Shown here: piece by piece, positions 25,356 to 33,571 of the stretch | Layout of the letters: each line of letters begins with the position of its first letter | Numbering within the stretch: the first letter of the stretch is position 1 | Assembly (NCBI GenBank): GCA_018920255.1 | Contig: JAHLMR010000001.1 | Coordinates: 23,583 to 87,582, forward strand | Length of the DNA: 64,000 nt | Direction of reading: 5' to 3' | DNA from: Candidatus Aenigmatarchaeota archaeon | GTDB lineage: Archaea > Aenigmatarchaeota > Aenigmatarchaeia > Aenigmatarchaeales > JAHLMR01 | The notes under the pieces: model-generated | Told to the model about the DNA's origin: nothing | The model's database searches: none | Seen by the model: the letters and a program-made list of their open reading frames with translations, nothing else | Translations under genes and position numbers: made by a program

Positions 25356-26268
25356 TTCTTTCACCTTGTAATTTTAAATATTGAGAAGCAGAGATTGCAG
25401 CAATTGCTCCATCTGCAGCTGCTGTAACTATTTGCTTTAGCGGTGATGATCTAACATCTCCAGCAGCATAAATTCCAGGAATATTTGTTTCACATTTTTC
25501 ATTTACTTTTATATATCCTCTTTCATCTAATTCTAATTTTATTTTTTTAGCCAATGAATTTAAAGGAATTTCGCCAATAGCTATAAATACAGCAGAAGTT
25601 TTAATTTCCTTTCCATCATCTAAAATTACTTTTTCTACAAATTTATTTCCTTTTATTTCTTTAATTGACTTATTAAAAATAAATTTTACATTATTTTTTT
25701 CTGCTGATTCTAAAAGATTTGAAAAAGTTTTCATTTCAGATTTATCCTTATAATATATTAAAGTCGTTTTACATCCTATATTAGATAAATATAATGCATA
25801 TGTTAATGCAGTATTCCCACCACCAAATACAATTACATCTTTTCCTTTAAAAAATGCACCATCACATGTTGCACAATAACTCACACCTTTTCCTAAAAAT
25901 TCTTCTTCGCCAGGAATATTAGCTTTTCTATGTTTTGTGCCTGTTGCAATTATTATTGTTTTTCCTTTATATTTTTTTCCAGAAGAAGTTATAACATCAA
26001 AATTATTTTTATTTATTGAAATATCTATAACTGTTTCTTGAGTTATTTTTCCACCTAAACTTTCTAAATGTTTTTTCATTTTTTCTAATAATTCTTGTCC
26101 TGAAATTAAAGGAAAACCAGGAAAATTATTTATATTATGAGCTAACGTTAGAAGAGAGGGTTGTTCAATACTTTCAAAAATAATTGTTTTTAAACTAGCA
26201 TTAATAGCATAAATTCCTGCAGTTATTCCTGCAGGTCCACTACCAATTATTATTAAATCATAAATCAT
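25333..26268 (-). CDS. trxB: Thioredoxin reductase
   Basis: A 311-residue FAD/NAD(P)H flavoprotein. FAD-binding GSGPAGITAGIYA is at 9-21. The redox-active CATC follows GVSYC. The second nucleotide-binding motif is GGGNTAL. The FAD-binding C-terminal signature is GIYAAGDVR. It should reduce the glutaredoxin/thioredoxin-like proteins encoded nearby. It lies 2 bp downstream of the ATP-cone/Mrr gene on the same strand. Confidence 0.92.
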   Translation of the reverse strand: MIYDLIIIGSGPAGITAGIYAINASLKTIIFESIEQPSLLTLAHNINNFPGFPLISGQELLEKMKKHLESLGGKITQETVIDISINKNNFDVITSSGKKYKGKTIIIATGTKHRKANIPGEEEFLGKGVSYCATCDGAFFKGKDVIVFGGGNTALTYALYLSNIGCKTTLIYYKDKSEMKTFSNLLESAEKNNVKFIFNKSIKEIKGNKFVEKVILDDGKEIKTSAVFIAIGEIPLNSLAKKIKLELDERGYIKVNEKCETNIPGIYAAGDVRSSPLKQIVTAAADGAIAAISASQYLKLQGERNAKGNKK

Positions 26269-26270
26269 AA

Positions 26271-27137
26271 TTACACCATTATTTTTTTAGCTTCTTGTAT
26301 TAACTCAATAATTTTTCTTTTATTAATACCAGTTTTAGATTCTATTTCTTCGGGTTTAAATTTAAATAAATCTTTTAATAACATAAATCTTGCGTTTGAA
26401 AACGCATTTAAAGTTTCTTTATCTAAATTTCTTAACAAGGTTATTGGATATAAGTTTCTTTTTTCTATCATAACTTCAAGCCCATATCCAGCAGGAAATC
26501 TCCAACCAAGAAGTTTCATTGACTTACAATTTGCATATTGAATAGCATCTAAAGAAAATTTAGTATTACATACAAGCCATGGTTTATCAAATTTCTCACA
26601 TTTTCCAGCCTTCCAACCGTCTATTAAATCAAGAAACCTTGCGTATGTATATAACACTTCCTTTAAACCTGTATATATTCCTGAAATATTATGATATTTT
26701 AACTCAATCATATATCTTATAGGAGAAGGCCTTTCAAAAATTCTTGATTTAGGAAATTCTTCAGCTATTATATCTATTTCATGATTTACACATCCACCAG
26801 AAACAATTTGTCTTAGTCTTGTTTTATAATTATATTCATTAAGAATTTCAGCAAAATAATTTTCAAAAGTATAACCAGCAGGTCCTAATGCCATAATAGC
26901 ATATTTTAAGTTATATTTTGCTGCGGCTTCAGGCTTTTTTTCTTCTAATATTTTTGTTGCTATTTCAAGTATTTCCCTTGTGCTTATTCCATCATAAAGT
27001 CTTGATTTAATTTCACGAAGTACTAAATTTGCAAGTTCTTTTGATGCTCCAGAACGTATTATAGTTTTATATATTTTATTTTCGTTAAATAATTCCCTAT
27101 CTCCAGAAGCTTTTGTTACATAAATTTCTTTTTTCAT
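26271..27137 (-). CDS. ATP-cone, Mrr-like nuclease and helix-hairpin-helix protein
   Basis: This 288-residue protein joins three modules. Residues about 3-90 form an ATP-cone, the nucleotide-sensing domain of ribonucleotide reductases and NrdR. Residues about 100-225 resemble a restriction-endonuclease-like (Mrr) fold, with EIDII at about 120-124 and MIELKYH at about 143-149 giving a D...ExK active site. Residues about 250-285 form a helix-hairpin-helix-like tail. The gene is divergent from nrdD. A nuclease gated by ATP or dATP is inferred; proteins of this architecture are known in archaea but their role is not established. Confidence 0.75.
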   Translation of the reverse strand: MKKEIYVTKASGDRELFNENKIYKTIIRSGASKELANLVLREIKSRLYDGISTREILEIATKILEEKKPEAAAKYNLKYAIMALGPAGYTFENYFAEILNEYNYKTRLRQIVSGGCVNHEIDIIAEEFPKSRIFERPSPIRYMIELKYHNISGIYTGLKEVLYTYARFLDLIDGWKAGKCEKFDKPWLVCNTKFSLDAIQYANCKSMKLLGWRFPAGYGLEVMIEKRNLYPITLLRNLDKETLNAFSNARFMLLKDLFKFKPEEIESKTGINKRKIIELIQEAKKIMV

Positions 27138-27176
27138 AAAAAATTTATTGATTATCTATTTAATAAAGTTTTAGCT

Positions 27177-27190
27177 TTGAAATATTTCAA
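27177..27190. promoter_or_regulatory. Perfect 14-bp palindrome between nrdD and the ATP-cone nuclease gene
   Basis: TTGAAATATTTCAA is a perfect inverted repeat in the intergenic region of two divergent genes. Its right part AATATTTCAA recurs at 27252-27261. This is what a shared operator for a dimeric repressor would look like. No regulator can be assigned. Confidence 0.45.
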
Positions 27191-27324
27191 TCTATATTTT
27201 TGAGTATACAAATTTATTTAAATATAAAAAAAAATTAATATTTAATTTTACAATATTTCAAAACTCATTTTATTAGTATCAGAGACTATCAGTGCCGAGA
27301 AAAAATAATAACAGGTGATTGTTT

Positions 27325-29658
27325 ATGAAAAAAGAAATATTAAATCAAAATTTAGTTGAAAATTTTTATTATGAAGATAAAAATAAAATTAATTTCTGGA
27401 TTGCAAGAATGGAAAAATATAGCAAAGATGCTGTTATTCAATCATGTTTAAATTCTGGAGCAACAGAAGAAGTTGCAAAAAAAGTTGCTGAACAAGTAGA
27501 TAAATTTGTTGATAGTAGAATGAAAATGTCTGAAGTTCGCCCACTTATTTTTACATTTTTAGAGAAATATGATCCAATTTCTGCAAAAAAATTTAAAGGC
27601 CATGAATTATATGTTAGGACATCAAAATTTACATATGAAAAATTTGATAGAGAAAAAATTAAGCAATCTTTATTAAGAGAAACAGAAATATCTGAAGACG
27701 CAGCAGAAATTATAACTAATGAAGTTGAAAATTTTATAAGAAATGCAAAATATGAAATAGTTTCATCATCTCTTATTAGAGAATTAGTTAACTCTAGACT
27801 TCTCGTTCATGGGCTTGAAAAAATTAGAGCAGAATATACAAGAATAGGAATGCCTGTTTGGGATGTAACAACTCTTATTAATCAAGGTTCAAATGAAAAC
27901 GCTAACCTTCAATATAACCCAGAAACAATTCATAAACTTATTGCTGATAGCATACTAAAAGAATATACTCTTATAAAATTACTTCCAAAACACATAGCAG
28001 ATTCTCATTTAAGAGGAGAAATTCATATTCATGATTTAGATTATTTTGCATTAAGACCGTTTTGCTTTAGTCATGATATGAGATTTTTCTTAAAAAGAGG
28101 TTATATTTCAGATGGTCAGGGAATTCATACAGCAACAGCAGGACCAGCAAAACATCCAGAAGTAGCAGTTTTACATGCAGCTAAATTTCTTGCAAGTTCT
28201 CAAACTAATTGTGCAGGAGGACAAGGTTATAATTGGTTTAACGTTTTATTATCACCATACCTACAAGGTCTTTCTTATGAAAGAATAAAACAATTAGCAC
28301 AAATGTTTTTATTTGAAATGTCTCAGATGTATGTTGCAAGAGGCGGGCAAACAGTATTTTCAAGTATAGATATAGAACCAGAAGTTCCTAGTGTTTTAAA
28401 AAATGTTCCAGCAGTCCTTCCTGGAGGAATAGTTAAAGAAAATGTTACTTATGAAAATTTTCAAGATGAAACAAATAAATTCTTTAAAGCAATAATTGAA
28501 GTTTATACTCAGGGAGATGCAAAGAAAAAACCATTTAACTTCCCAAAATGTGAAGTAAAGGTTTCTAAAGATATTATAGAAAAATATAAAGAAGAAATGT
28601 TTGCTGTTGCAGAATTAGCAGCAAAGTTCGGAACTCCATATTTTTTTGTACAACAAGATTATATGCCAGAGTATAGTTGTTATCAATGTTGTAGCTATTT
28701 AATGGATTTAAGCAACCAGAATTCTGAATCAGATTTATATAATGGTACAGTTCGTGGCGGAGCACTACAAGTTGCAACTTTAAATCTTCCAAGAATTGCT
28801 TATGAGTCAAGAGGAGATGATACTAAATTATTTGAATTAATTAGAGAAAGATTAGAAATTATAAGAGAACTAATGTTTATAAAATATCATATTATTAAAA
28901 AAAGATTAAAACAAGGAATTTTACCATTTCTTTCTCAACCAGTTAATGAAAAGGGAGATACATATTTAAATCCAGATAAAATGAGTTTTGAAATAGGAAT
29001 GATAGGTTTAAATGAAATGCTTAAAGCACATCTTGGATATGAACTTCATGAGAGTAAAGATGCATGGACATTTGGACTTAGAGTTATAAAAGAAATGTGT
29101 GATATTGCAAAGGAGTTTAATAAAACAAATGAAATAGGAGGACATTTTGCTATATCAAGAACTCCTGCAGAAAGTTGTTCGCACAGATTAGCTAAAATAG
29201 ATTTTAAAGAATTTAATGGAAGAGCAATAGTACAAGGTGATAAAAATTCCGGGGCAATCTATTATACAAATAGTACTCATATAAGACCATCTGCTGAAAT
29301 ATCTATTTGGGATAGGATAAAAATTGAATCATCATTTCATCCACTTTTAGTTGGGGGTGCTATGCTTCATATTTGGTTAGGTGAGGCATTTCCAAATCCA
29401 CAAGCAATTTTTGAATTAAATAAAAAAATTATAAATAATACCCTTACTGCATATTATGCATATACAAAAGATTTAACTGTTTGTAGAAAATGTAATTTTG
29501 TATATGGACAGGCAACAAAATCTTGTATAAATTGCGGTTCTCAAGAAGTTGATATTTATTCAAGAATAACAGGTTATTATCAAAATCTAGGAAGTTGGAA
29601 TGAAGGAAAAAAAGCAGAGTTTTTTGAAAGAAAAAGATATGTAATAAAGGAGGTATAA
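27325..29658 (+). CDS. nrdD: Anaerobic (class III) ribonucleoside-triphosphate reductase
   Basis: A 777-residue NrdD that makes deoxyribonucleotides without oxygen using a glycyl radical. It has an N-terminal ATP-cone region (roughly 20-170), then the catalytic barrel (GEIHIHDLDY, FLASSQTNCAGGQG). A zinc site has CRKC and CINC near 710-740. The radical glycine lies in RITGYYQ, Gly750. The start is ATG 27325 because AGGTGATTG lies just before it. The activase NrdG is encoded about 0.4 kb downstream. Confidence 0.94.
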   Translation: MKKEILNQNLVENFYYEDKNKINFWIARMEKYSKDAVIQSCLNSGATEEVAKKVAEQVDKFVDSRMKMSEVRPLIFTFLEKYDPISAKKFKGHELYVRTSKFTYEKFDREKIKQSLLRETEISEDAAEIITNEVENFIRNAKYEIVSSSLIRELVNSRLLVHGLEKIRAEYTRIGMPVWDVTTLINQGSNENANLQYNPETIHKLIADSILKEYTLIKLLPKHIADSHLRGEIHIHDLDYFALRPFCFSHDMRFFLKRGYISDGQGIHTATAGPAKHPEVAVLHAAKFLASSQTNCAGGQGYNWFNVLLSPYLQGLSYERIKQLAQMFLFEMSQMYVARGGQTVFSSIDIEPEVPSVLKNVPAVLPGGIVKENVTYENFQDETNKFFKAIIEVYTQGDAKKKPFNFPKCEVKVSKDIIEKYKEEMFAVAELAAKFGTPYFFVQQDYMPEYSCYQCCSYLMDLSNQNSESDLYNGTVRGGALQVATLNLPRIAYESRGDDTKLFELIRERLEIIRELMFIKYHIIKKRLKQGILPFLSQPVNEKGDTYLNPDKMSFEIGMIGLNEMLKAHLGYELHESKDAWTFGLRVIKEMCDIAKEFNKTNEIGGHFAISRTPAESCSHRLAKIDFKEFNGRAIVQGDKNSGAIYYTNSTHIRPSAEISIWDRIKIESSFHPLLVGGAMLHIWLGEAFPNPQAIFELNKKIINNTLTAYYAYTKDLTVCRKCNFVYGQATKSCINCGSQEVDIYSRITGYYQNLGSWNEGKKAEFFERKRYVIKEV

Positions 29659-29660
29659 AT

Positions 29661-29837
29661 ATGTCAGATTTAGAATTTTATAAAAACGGTTTTGAAAATA
29701 GAAAAAGAACTTGTATATACTGTGGTGAAAAATTTTGTACAGGAACACGTATAACTGGAACATTAGATGGTTCAGATCCAGAATATCCTTTTGTTGAAAG
29801 AAAAAGTTGTGGATGGTGCAAAGAACTTGAAGATTGA
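29661..29837 (+). CDS. Small Cys-rich protein in the nrdD operon
   Basis: A 58-residue protein with CIYC at 18-21, Cys26, and CGWC at 50-53, which suggests a zinc site or a redox centre. GGAGGT precedes the ATG, two bases after the nrdD stop. It sits between NrdD and a glutaredoxin-like protein, so a role in the reductase system is likely. I know no named family; it may be a separate relative of the NrdD zinc domain. Confidence 0.7.
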   Translation: MSDLEFYKNGFENRKRTCIYCGEKFCTGTRITGTLDGSDPEYPFVERKSCGWCKELED

Positions 29838-30078
29838 AGTTTATTATACGAAAAACTGTCCAAAATGTCCTGCAGCAAAACAAATTTGTAAAGAATTAGC
29901 AAAAGAATTTAATTTAGAGTATTCAGAAATAGATATAGAAGAAAATTTAATAGATGCTCTTCAAAAAGGAATAGCATCAGCACCAACAGTTTTAATTGAT
30001 GGAAAAATTGTATCAAGATCTTCAGTACCAGAAAAAGAAAAATTAATAAAGATTATCAAGGGAACTTCAAATGGATGA
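29827..30078 (+). CDS. Glutaredoxin/thioredoxin-like protein
   Basis: An 83-residue single thioredoxin fold. The first strand IEVYYTKN leads into active site CPKC, and the cis-Pro loop is SAPTVLIDGK. It probably supplies electrons in thiol redox reactions next to NrdD. The start is taken at TTG 29827, overlapping the previous gene by 11 bases, since KIEVYY is where such proteins begin and GGTG lies upstream. The in-frame ATG at 29767 would add unlikely residues. Confidence 0.8.
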   Translation: MKIEVYYTKNCPKCPAAKQICKELAKEFNLEYSEIDIEENLIDALQKGIASAPTVLIDGKIVSRSSVPEKEKLIKIIKGTSNG

Positions 30079-30805
30079 AATAATTAAACTAGGGGGTATT
30101 TTAGATTTTACAACAGTTGATTGGCCAGGAAAAATAGCATCTATTGTTTTTCTTTATGGTTGTAATTTTAAATGTCCATATTGTTTTAATTCTGATTTAG
30201 TTATTGGAAATAATTTTAAGGAAATTGAAATTTCAAAAATAGTTGCTTTATTAAAATCAAATAAAGATTTTGTAGATTCTGTTGTTATTTGTGGAGGTGA
30301 GCCAACAATTCATGGAGAAAAGTTAGTTAAGTTATGCTCTTTATTAAAAGAATCAGGATTTAAAATAAAATTAGATACAAACGGAAGTAATCCAGAATTA
30401 GTTGAAAAATTAATTAAAAACAAACTTATAGATTTTGTCGCATTAGATATAAAATCAGACTTTCAAGAAAAAAATTATGAAAGGGCTTCTGGTGGATTTA
30501 CTGACATGCAAAAAATTAAAAATACACTTAATATTCTTATTAATTCAAATATAGAATATGAATGTAGAATACCAGTAATACCAAATTTAAATCAACATTT
30601 GATTAAAAACATAGCAAAGGAAATAACTCAAGCAAAAACTGTAGTTTTAGAACAATATATTTCTTCTGATAAAACAATAGATAAAAATTTTAAAATTATA
30701 AATTCACCAAGTAGAGAAGAGTTAATAAATTTAGCAAAATTCTTTAAGAATGAAATTGTAAAAATAAGAACTAAAGAAATGGGAGAAGAAATTTTAACAA
30801 GTTAA
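30071..30805 (+). CDS. nrdG: Anaerobic ribonucleotide reductase activating enzyme
   Basis: A 244-residue radical SAM protein. LYGCNFKCPYCFN gives the CxxxCxxC cluster that binds [4Fe-4S] and S-adenosylmethionine. VVICGGEPTIH and VALDIKSDF are standard radical-SAM motifs. It is longer than E. coli NrdG and resembles the archaeal/PflA-like form. It overlaps the glutaredoxin-like gene by eight bases. It should install the glycyl radical on NrdD. Confidence 0.9.
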   Translation: MDEIIKLGGILDFTTVDWPGKIASIVFLYGCNFKCPYCFNSDLVIGNNFKEIEISKIVALLKSNKDFVDSVVICGGEPTIHGEKLVKLCSLLKESGFKIKLDTNGSNPELVEKLIKNKLIDFVALDIKSDFQEKNYERASGGFTDMQKIKNTLNILINSNIEYECRIPVIPNLNQHLIKNIAKEITQAKTVVLEQYISSDKTIDKNFKIINSPSREELINLAKFFKNEIVKIRTKEMGEEILTS

Positions 30806-31126
30806 ATGAAAGATAGCACCAACTTTTTTACCTCTAATTTTATTAAATTCTTGAACCGCTTGAGGTGTTGGCTTAATTATTAATTCAATACCAGAAACTT
30901 GAGCAGCAACATGCACAGATGGATCTATTTTAACAGCACCAGCAGTTCCATTTCCTATTATAATAATTTCAACATTTTCCATTAAAAAATCATCAACATC
31001 AAATTTTGTTATTTCATGAGATTTTTCTTTTTCAACAATTTTCCCATCTGGATAAATTTTTATATCTGTAGTAAATTTTTTACCTCCTATAATTATTGTA
31101 CCAAAATAAAAACTATCTATTTTCAT
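30794..31126 (-). CDS. Mth938/DUF498 family protein
   Basis: A 110-residue protein. GTIIIGGKKFTTDIKIYPDG, then IIIIGNGTAG and TPQAVQEFN, match the Mth938-like family (related to human NDUFAF3). The fold is known but the biochemical role in archaea is not. It overlaps the end of nrdG on the opposite strand by 12 bases. Confidence 0.8.
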   Translation of the reverse strand: MKIDSFYFGTIIIGGKKFTTDIKIYPDGKIVEKEKSHEITKFDVDDFLMENVEIIIIGNGTAGAVKIDPSVHVAAQVSGIELIIKPTPQAVQEFNKIRGKKVGAIFHLTC

Positions 31127-31260
31127 AATTTTTAATGTGTGTTATTAATATTTAAAATTTTAGTAAATCAAGGATCTATCATCTGTAACTATTATTATTT
31201 CCACATAAAATTCAAAGGAAATTCCAAAAATTTAAATATTTTTAAGTACATTTTATAATT

Positions 31261-31428
31261 ATGAAAAAATTTAATTTATTTAGTATCTTGTTCATTCTTC
31301 TTTTTTCTTTAAATACCTTTGCTGCATGTTTTTCACCAAGTAATGGAACATTAACTTATGAAAATGAATCATTTTCTTTTGTTTCGAGAAATGTATCAAT
31401 AAAAAATTCAATAATTCGATTTAGGTAA
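31261..31428 (+). CDS. Small secreted peptide
   Basis: A 55-residue open frame with a clear signal sequence: KK at the N-terminus, a hydrophobic core at 6-17 (LFSILFILLFSL), then NTFAACFSPSNG. The Cys after FAA could be a lipid-modified site or simply part of the secreted peptide. A promoter-like TTTAAATATTTTTAAG lies at about 31230-31245, and no ribosome-binding site is seen, so it is probably leaderless. It could also be a truncated remnant of a longer secreted protein. Confidence 0.5.
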   Translation: MKKFNLFSILFILLFSLNTFAACFSPSNGTLTYENESFSFVSRNVSIKNSIIRFR

Positions 31429-31433
31429 TAAAA

Positions 31434-32216
31434 ATGGGAATTTTTGATTTTCTTTTCAAAAAGAAAAAAATTGACCCAGAATCAATAAATTATTTTAAAT
31501 ACTTCATTTATGATGATTATTTAATTTTTGACTTATCATTTCTTAATGAAAGAATTTTAAAATGCTATACAGATTTAATTAAAAAATATACAAAATTAAG
31601 TATTTCAAAGGAAAAAATTAAAAATCTAATTTTAGAACATTCTCGCGCAATTTTTCTCGAAAAAGGAAAAATATCTTTTATTAAATTTAATTTTAGTTAC
31701 CTTTCTTTTCTTCAATATTTTATAATTCCATTACCAAATGATATAAAATCATTATTTGAATTTATTCAAAATTATAAACTCATTCCAATAAATGTTAATT
31801 TTACAGGTGTTAATTTCATAGATTTTTTTCGTAGACGTTCATTTGAAGAAGGACCAGAAGAGGGTCCTAATAAATTTTTGTTCGTTCCTTTATCTAAAAT
31901 GAATAAAATATGTACTGGAGGTTTAGATATTGCTAACAATGTTAATAAAATTTTTGATTGTTATTCTGAACTTATAATAAATTCAATAAATCTTAAAGAC
32001 AAGAAACAAAAGAATAATATAAGAAATTTAATAAGTCTTGTTTGTGGAATCTCAACAGACTTTTACTCTAGTTCAGGAGAACTACTAGCAAAATGCTATT
32101 ATGATGGTCATGAGAAAGGTCTTGTTTTATATACAAAGTTAAATAAAGAAAAAATCAATGAAATTTTAAGGAAATATAACTTTTCTTTAACAACAAATAA
32201 AATATATTTTAGATGA
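31434..32216 (+). CDS. Uncharacterised protein
   Basis: A 260-residue protein without signal peptide or certain membrane helix. It begins MGIFDFLFKKKK, a short hydrophobic-basic start. The rest is rich in Asn, Lys, Ile and Phe, with a Glu/Gly-Pro segment EEGPEEGPNKF near 140. No known motif was recognised. The frame is intact and follows the small secreted peptide by five bases, so the two may be co-transcribed. Confidence 0.5.
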   Translation: MGIFDFLFKKKKIDPESINYFKYFIYDDYLIFDLSFLNERILKCYTDLIKKYTKLSISKEKIKNLILEHSRAIFLEKGKISFIKFNFSYLSFLQYFIIPLPNDIKSLFEFIQNYKLIPINVNFTGVNFIDFFRRRSFEEGPEEGPNKFLFVPLSKMNKICTGGLDIANNVNKIFDCYSELIINSINLKDKKQKNNIRNLISLVCGISTDFYSSSGELLAKCYYDGHEKGLVLYTKLNKEKINEILRKYNFSLTTNKIYFR

Positions 32217-32279
32217 AGCTTCTATAGATAGATTGCACTTTCAATTGTTACTTTAAAAAATAAGCATTAATTATAAAAA

Positions 32280-32368
32280 TGGTAGCCCCGGTAGGATTCG
32301 AACCTACGTCTCAAGGTTTCTTCCAATTGACCAGAGCCTTGCATGCTTGACCGCTACACCACGGGGCT
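32280..32368 (-). tRNA. tRNA-Gln (CTG) with a 13-nt anticodon-loop intron
   Basis: The minus strand folds as AGCCCCG/CGGGGCT acceptor, anticodon stem CAAGG/CCTTG, and T stem GTAGG/CCTAC with loop TTCGAAT. Discriminator A and CCA are encoded. The anticodon loop is CTCTGG + 13 inserted bases (32318-32330) + A, giving anticodon CTG and intron position 37/38. Without the insert the tRNA is 73 bases. It has no T-loop insert. The AGCCCCG start is typical of archaeal tRNA-Gln. Confidence 0.9.
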
Positions 32369-32468
32369 ATGCTAATTTATTTTTCTTTAAGCTTTTAAAT
32401 TTTTTAAAGCATTAATTTTAAATTTTACTAATTTATAATTCTTTTAATTAAAATTAAAGGGTGATTTT

Positions 32469-32684
32469 ATGATAGAAGAAAAACAATTTATACTTATATT
32501 AAATGGAGAAGAATTTATAAGTCCAGATAAATATGTTGTAGACTTTTATGGGAATAGATATATGATTTTTGAAAGTAAATCTAGAGCATTTAAAATAAAA
32601 GTTTATAGAGATGATCTAGAGATAGATATGGTTACAGGAAAATGCAAACTTAAACCAGGAAAAAGGGTTATTCCTTTAAATTAG
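32469..32684 (+). CDS. Small uncharacterised protein
   Basis: A 71-residue beta-rich protein (FILILNGEEF, YVVDFYGNRYMIFESK, FKIKVYRDDLEID) of unrecognised family. GGGTGAT precedes the ATG. Its end overlaps the end of the convergent winged-helix gene by 17 bases. Confidence 0.5.
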   Translation: MIEEKQFILILNGEEFISPDKYVVDFYGNRYMIFESKSRAFKIKVYRDDLEIDMVTGKCKLKPGKRVIPLN

Positions 32685-32916
32685 AATTTTCTAAAGATTT
32701 TAAATATCTTTCTCCATTTTGTGTTATAGCATACGATACTTCTCCCAATGGATGAACGATAGTTATATATCCTTTTTCAGCAAGAGATTTTACAGCACCA
32801 ATTGTACCGTTAACAGTTCCAATTTTTGAAAGAAGTTCACTTTTAGTTATAAATGAAAATTCTTTTAATATTTTTAATATTTTTATTTCTGTTTCACTTA
32901 ATGTCAAATGAATCAC
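32668..32916 (-). CDS. Small winged-helix DNA-binding protein
   Basis: An 82-residue winged helix: helix ETEIKILKILKEF, HTH TKSELLSKIGTVNGTIGAVKSLAEKG, and wing YITIVHPLGEVSYAITQNGERYL. The pattern fits MarR/PadR-like archaeal minimal regulators. It is three bases downstream of a DJ-1/PfpI gene and may regulate it or share its operon. Confidence 0.7.
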   Translation of the reverse strand: MIHLTLSETEIKILKILKEFSFITKSELLSKIGTVNGTIGAVKSLAEKGYITIVHPLGEVSYAITQNGERYLKSLENSNLKE

Positions 32917-32919
32917 CGA

Positions 32920-33462
32920 TTATGCTAAAATTTCAGATTTAACTTTTATCATTTTTTCTTTACCAAGCATAATTTCTACTATTTTTAATGCAAATTGTAT
33001 TGCTGTTCCCGGACCTCTTGATGTTATAAAGTTTTCATCTACAACCACAGGATCATCTCTCGGTCTATCAAAATTTTTTTCAAAACCAGGATATGCAGTT
33101 GCTTTTTTATCTTTTAATAATCCTAATTTTGCAAGTATTAATGGAGCTCCACAAATTGCAGCAACAATTTTTCCAGATTTTCCATATTTTTCAACTATTT
33201 TTAATACAGAAGGTGTTTTCATAAGATTTTCATAGCCAGGATATCCTCCAGGCAAAATTATAGCATCAAAATTATCTATGTCAGATTCTATATCTACTAA
33301 ACGCTTATCAACTTGAACTTTTAATCCATGAGCACCAGTTATAAAATTTCCAGTTGTGCCAACAACTAGCAAATTTATACCAGCTCTTCTAAGTATATCA
33401 ATTACAGAAATAGCTTCTATTTCCTCAAACCCATCTGCTAAAGTTATAATAGCTTTTGGCAT
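32920..33462 (-). CDS. DJ-1/PfpI superfamily protein
   Basis: A 180-residue protein of the DJ-1/PfpI class. The nucleophile elbow is AAICGAPL, with the reactive Cys followed by Gly. An acidic residue at FEEIE near the start is the usual partner Glu, and ILPGGYPG and TSRGPGTAI complete the family pattern. Roles in this family include intracellular protease, glyoxalase/deglycase and stress chaperone. The start is ATG 33462, because GGAGGAG lies just upstream (overlapping a possible earlier ATG). Confidence 0.88.
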   Translation of the reverse strand: MPKAIITLADGFEEIEAISVIDILRRAGINLLVVGTTGNFITGAHGLKVQVDKRLVDIESDIDNFDAIILPGGYPGYENLMKTPSVLKIVEKYGKSGKIVAAICGAPLILAKLGLLKDKKATAYPGFEKNFDRPRDDPVVVDENFITSRGPGTAIQFALKIVEIMLGKEKMIKVKSEILA

Positions 33463-33571
33463 ATCTATCTCCTCCATTTTTATTATAAATTTTAAGTATT
33501 TAATAATTTTAAAGTTTATTTTTATATTATTAAGTGATATTTTTAAACTTCATAATTTTTAATATTTATTT

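Noticed and set aside
29767-29826. Upstream ATG start for the glutaredoxin-like gene
   Set aside because: It would add about 20 residues that overlap the Cys-rich protein gene and lack family similarity. TTG at 29827 begins exactly at the first strand.
31261-31428. Signal peptide gene as the 5' part of the following gene with a frameshift
   Set aside because: The next protein starts with its own ATG and a cytoplasmic-looking sequence, and the two do not form one plausible secreted protein; still possible but unsupported.
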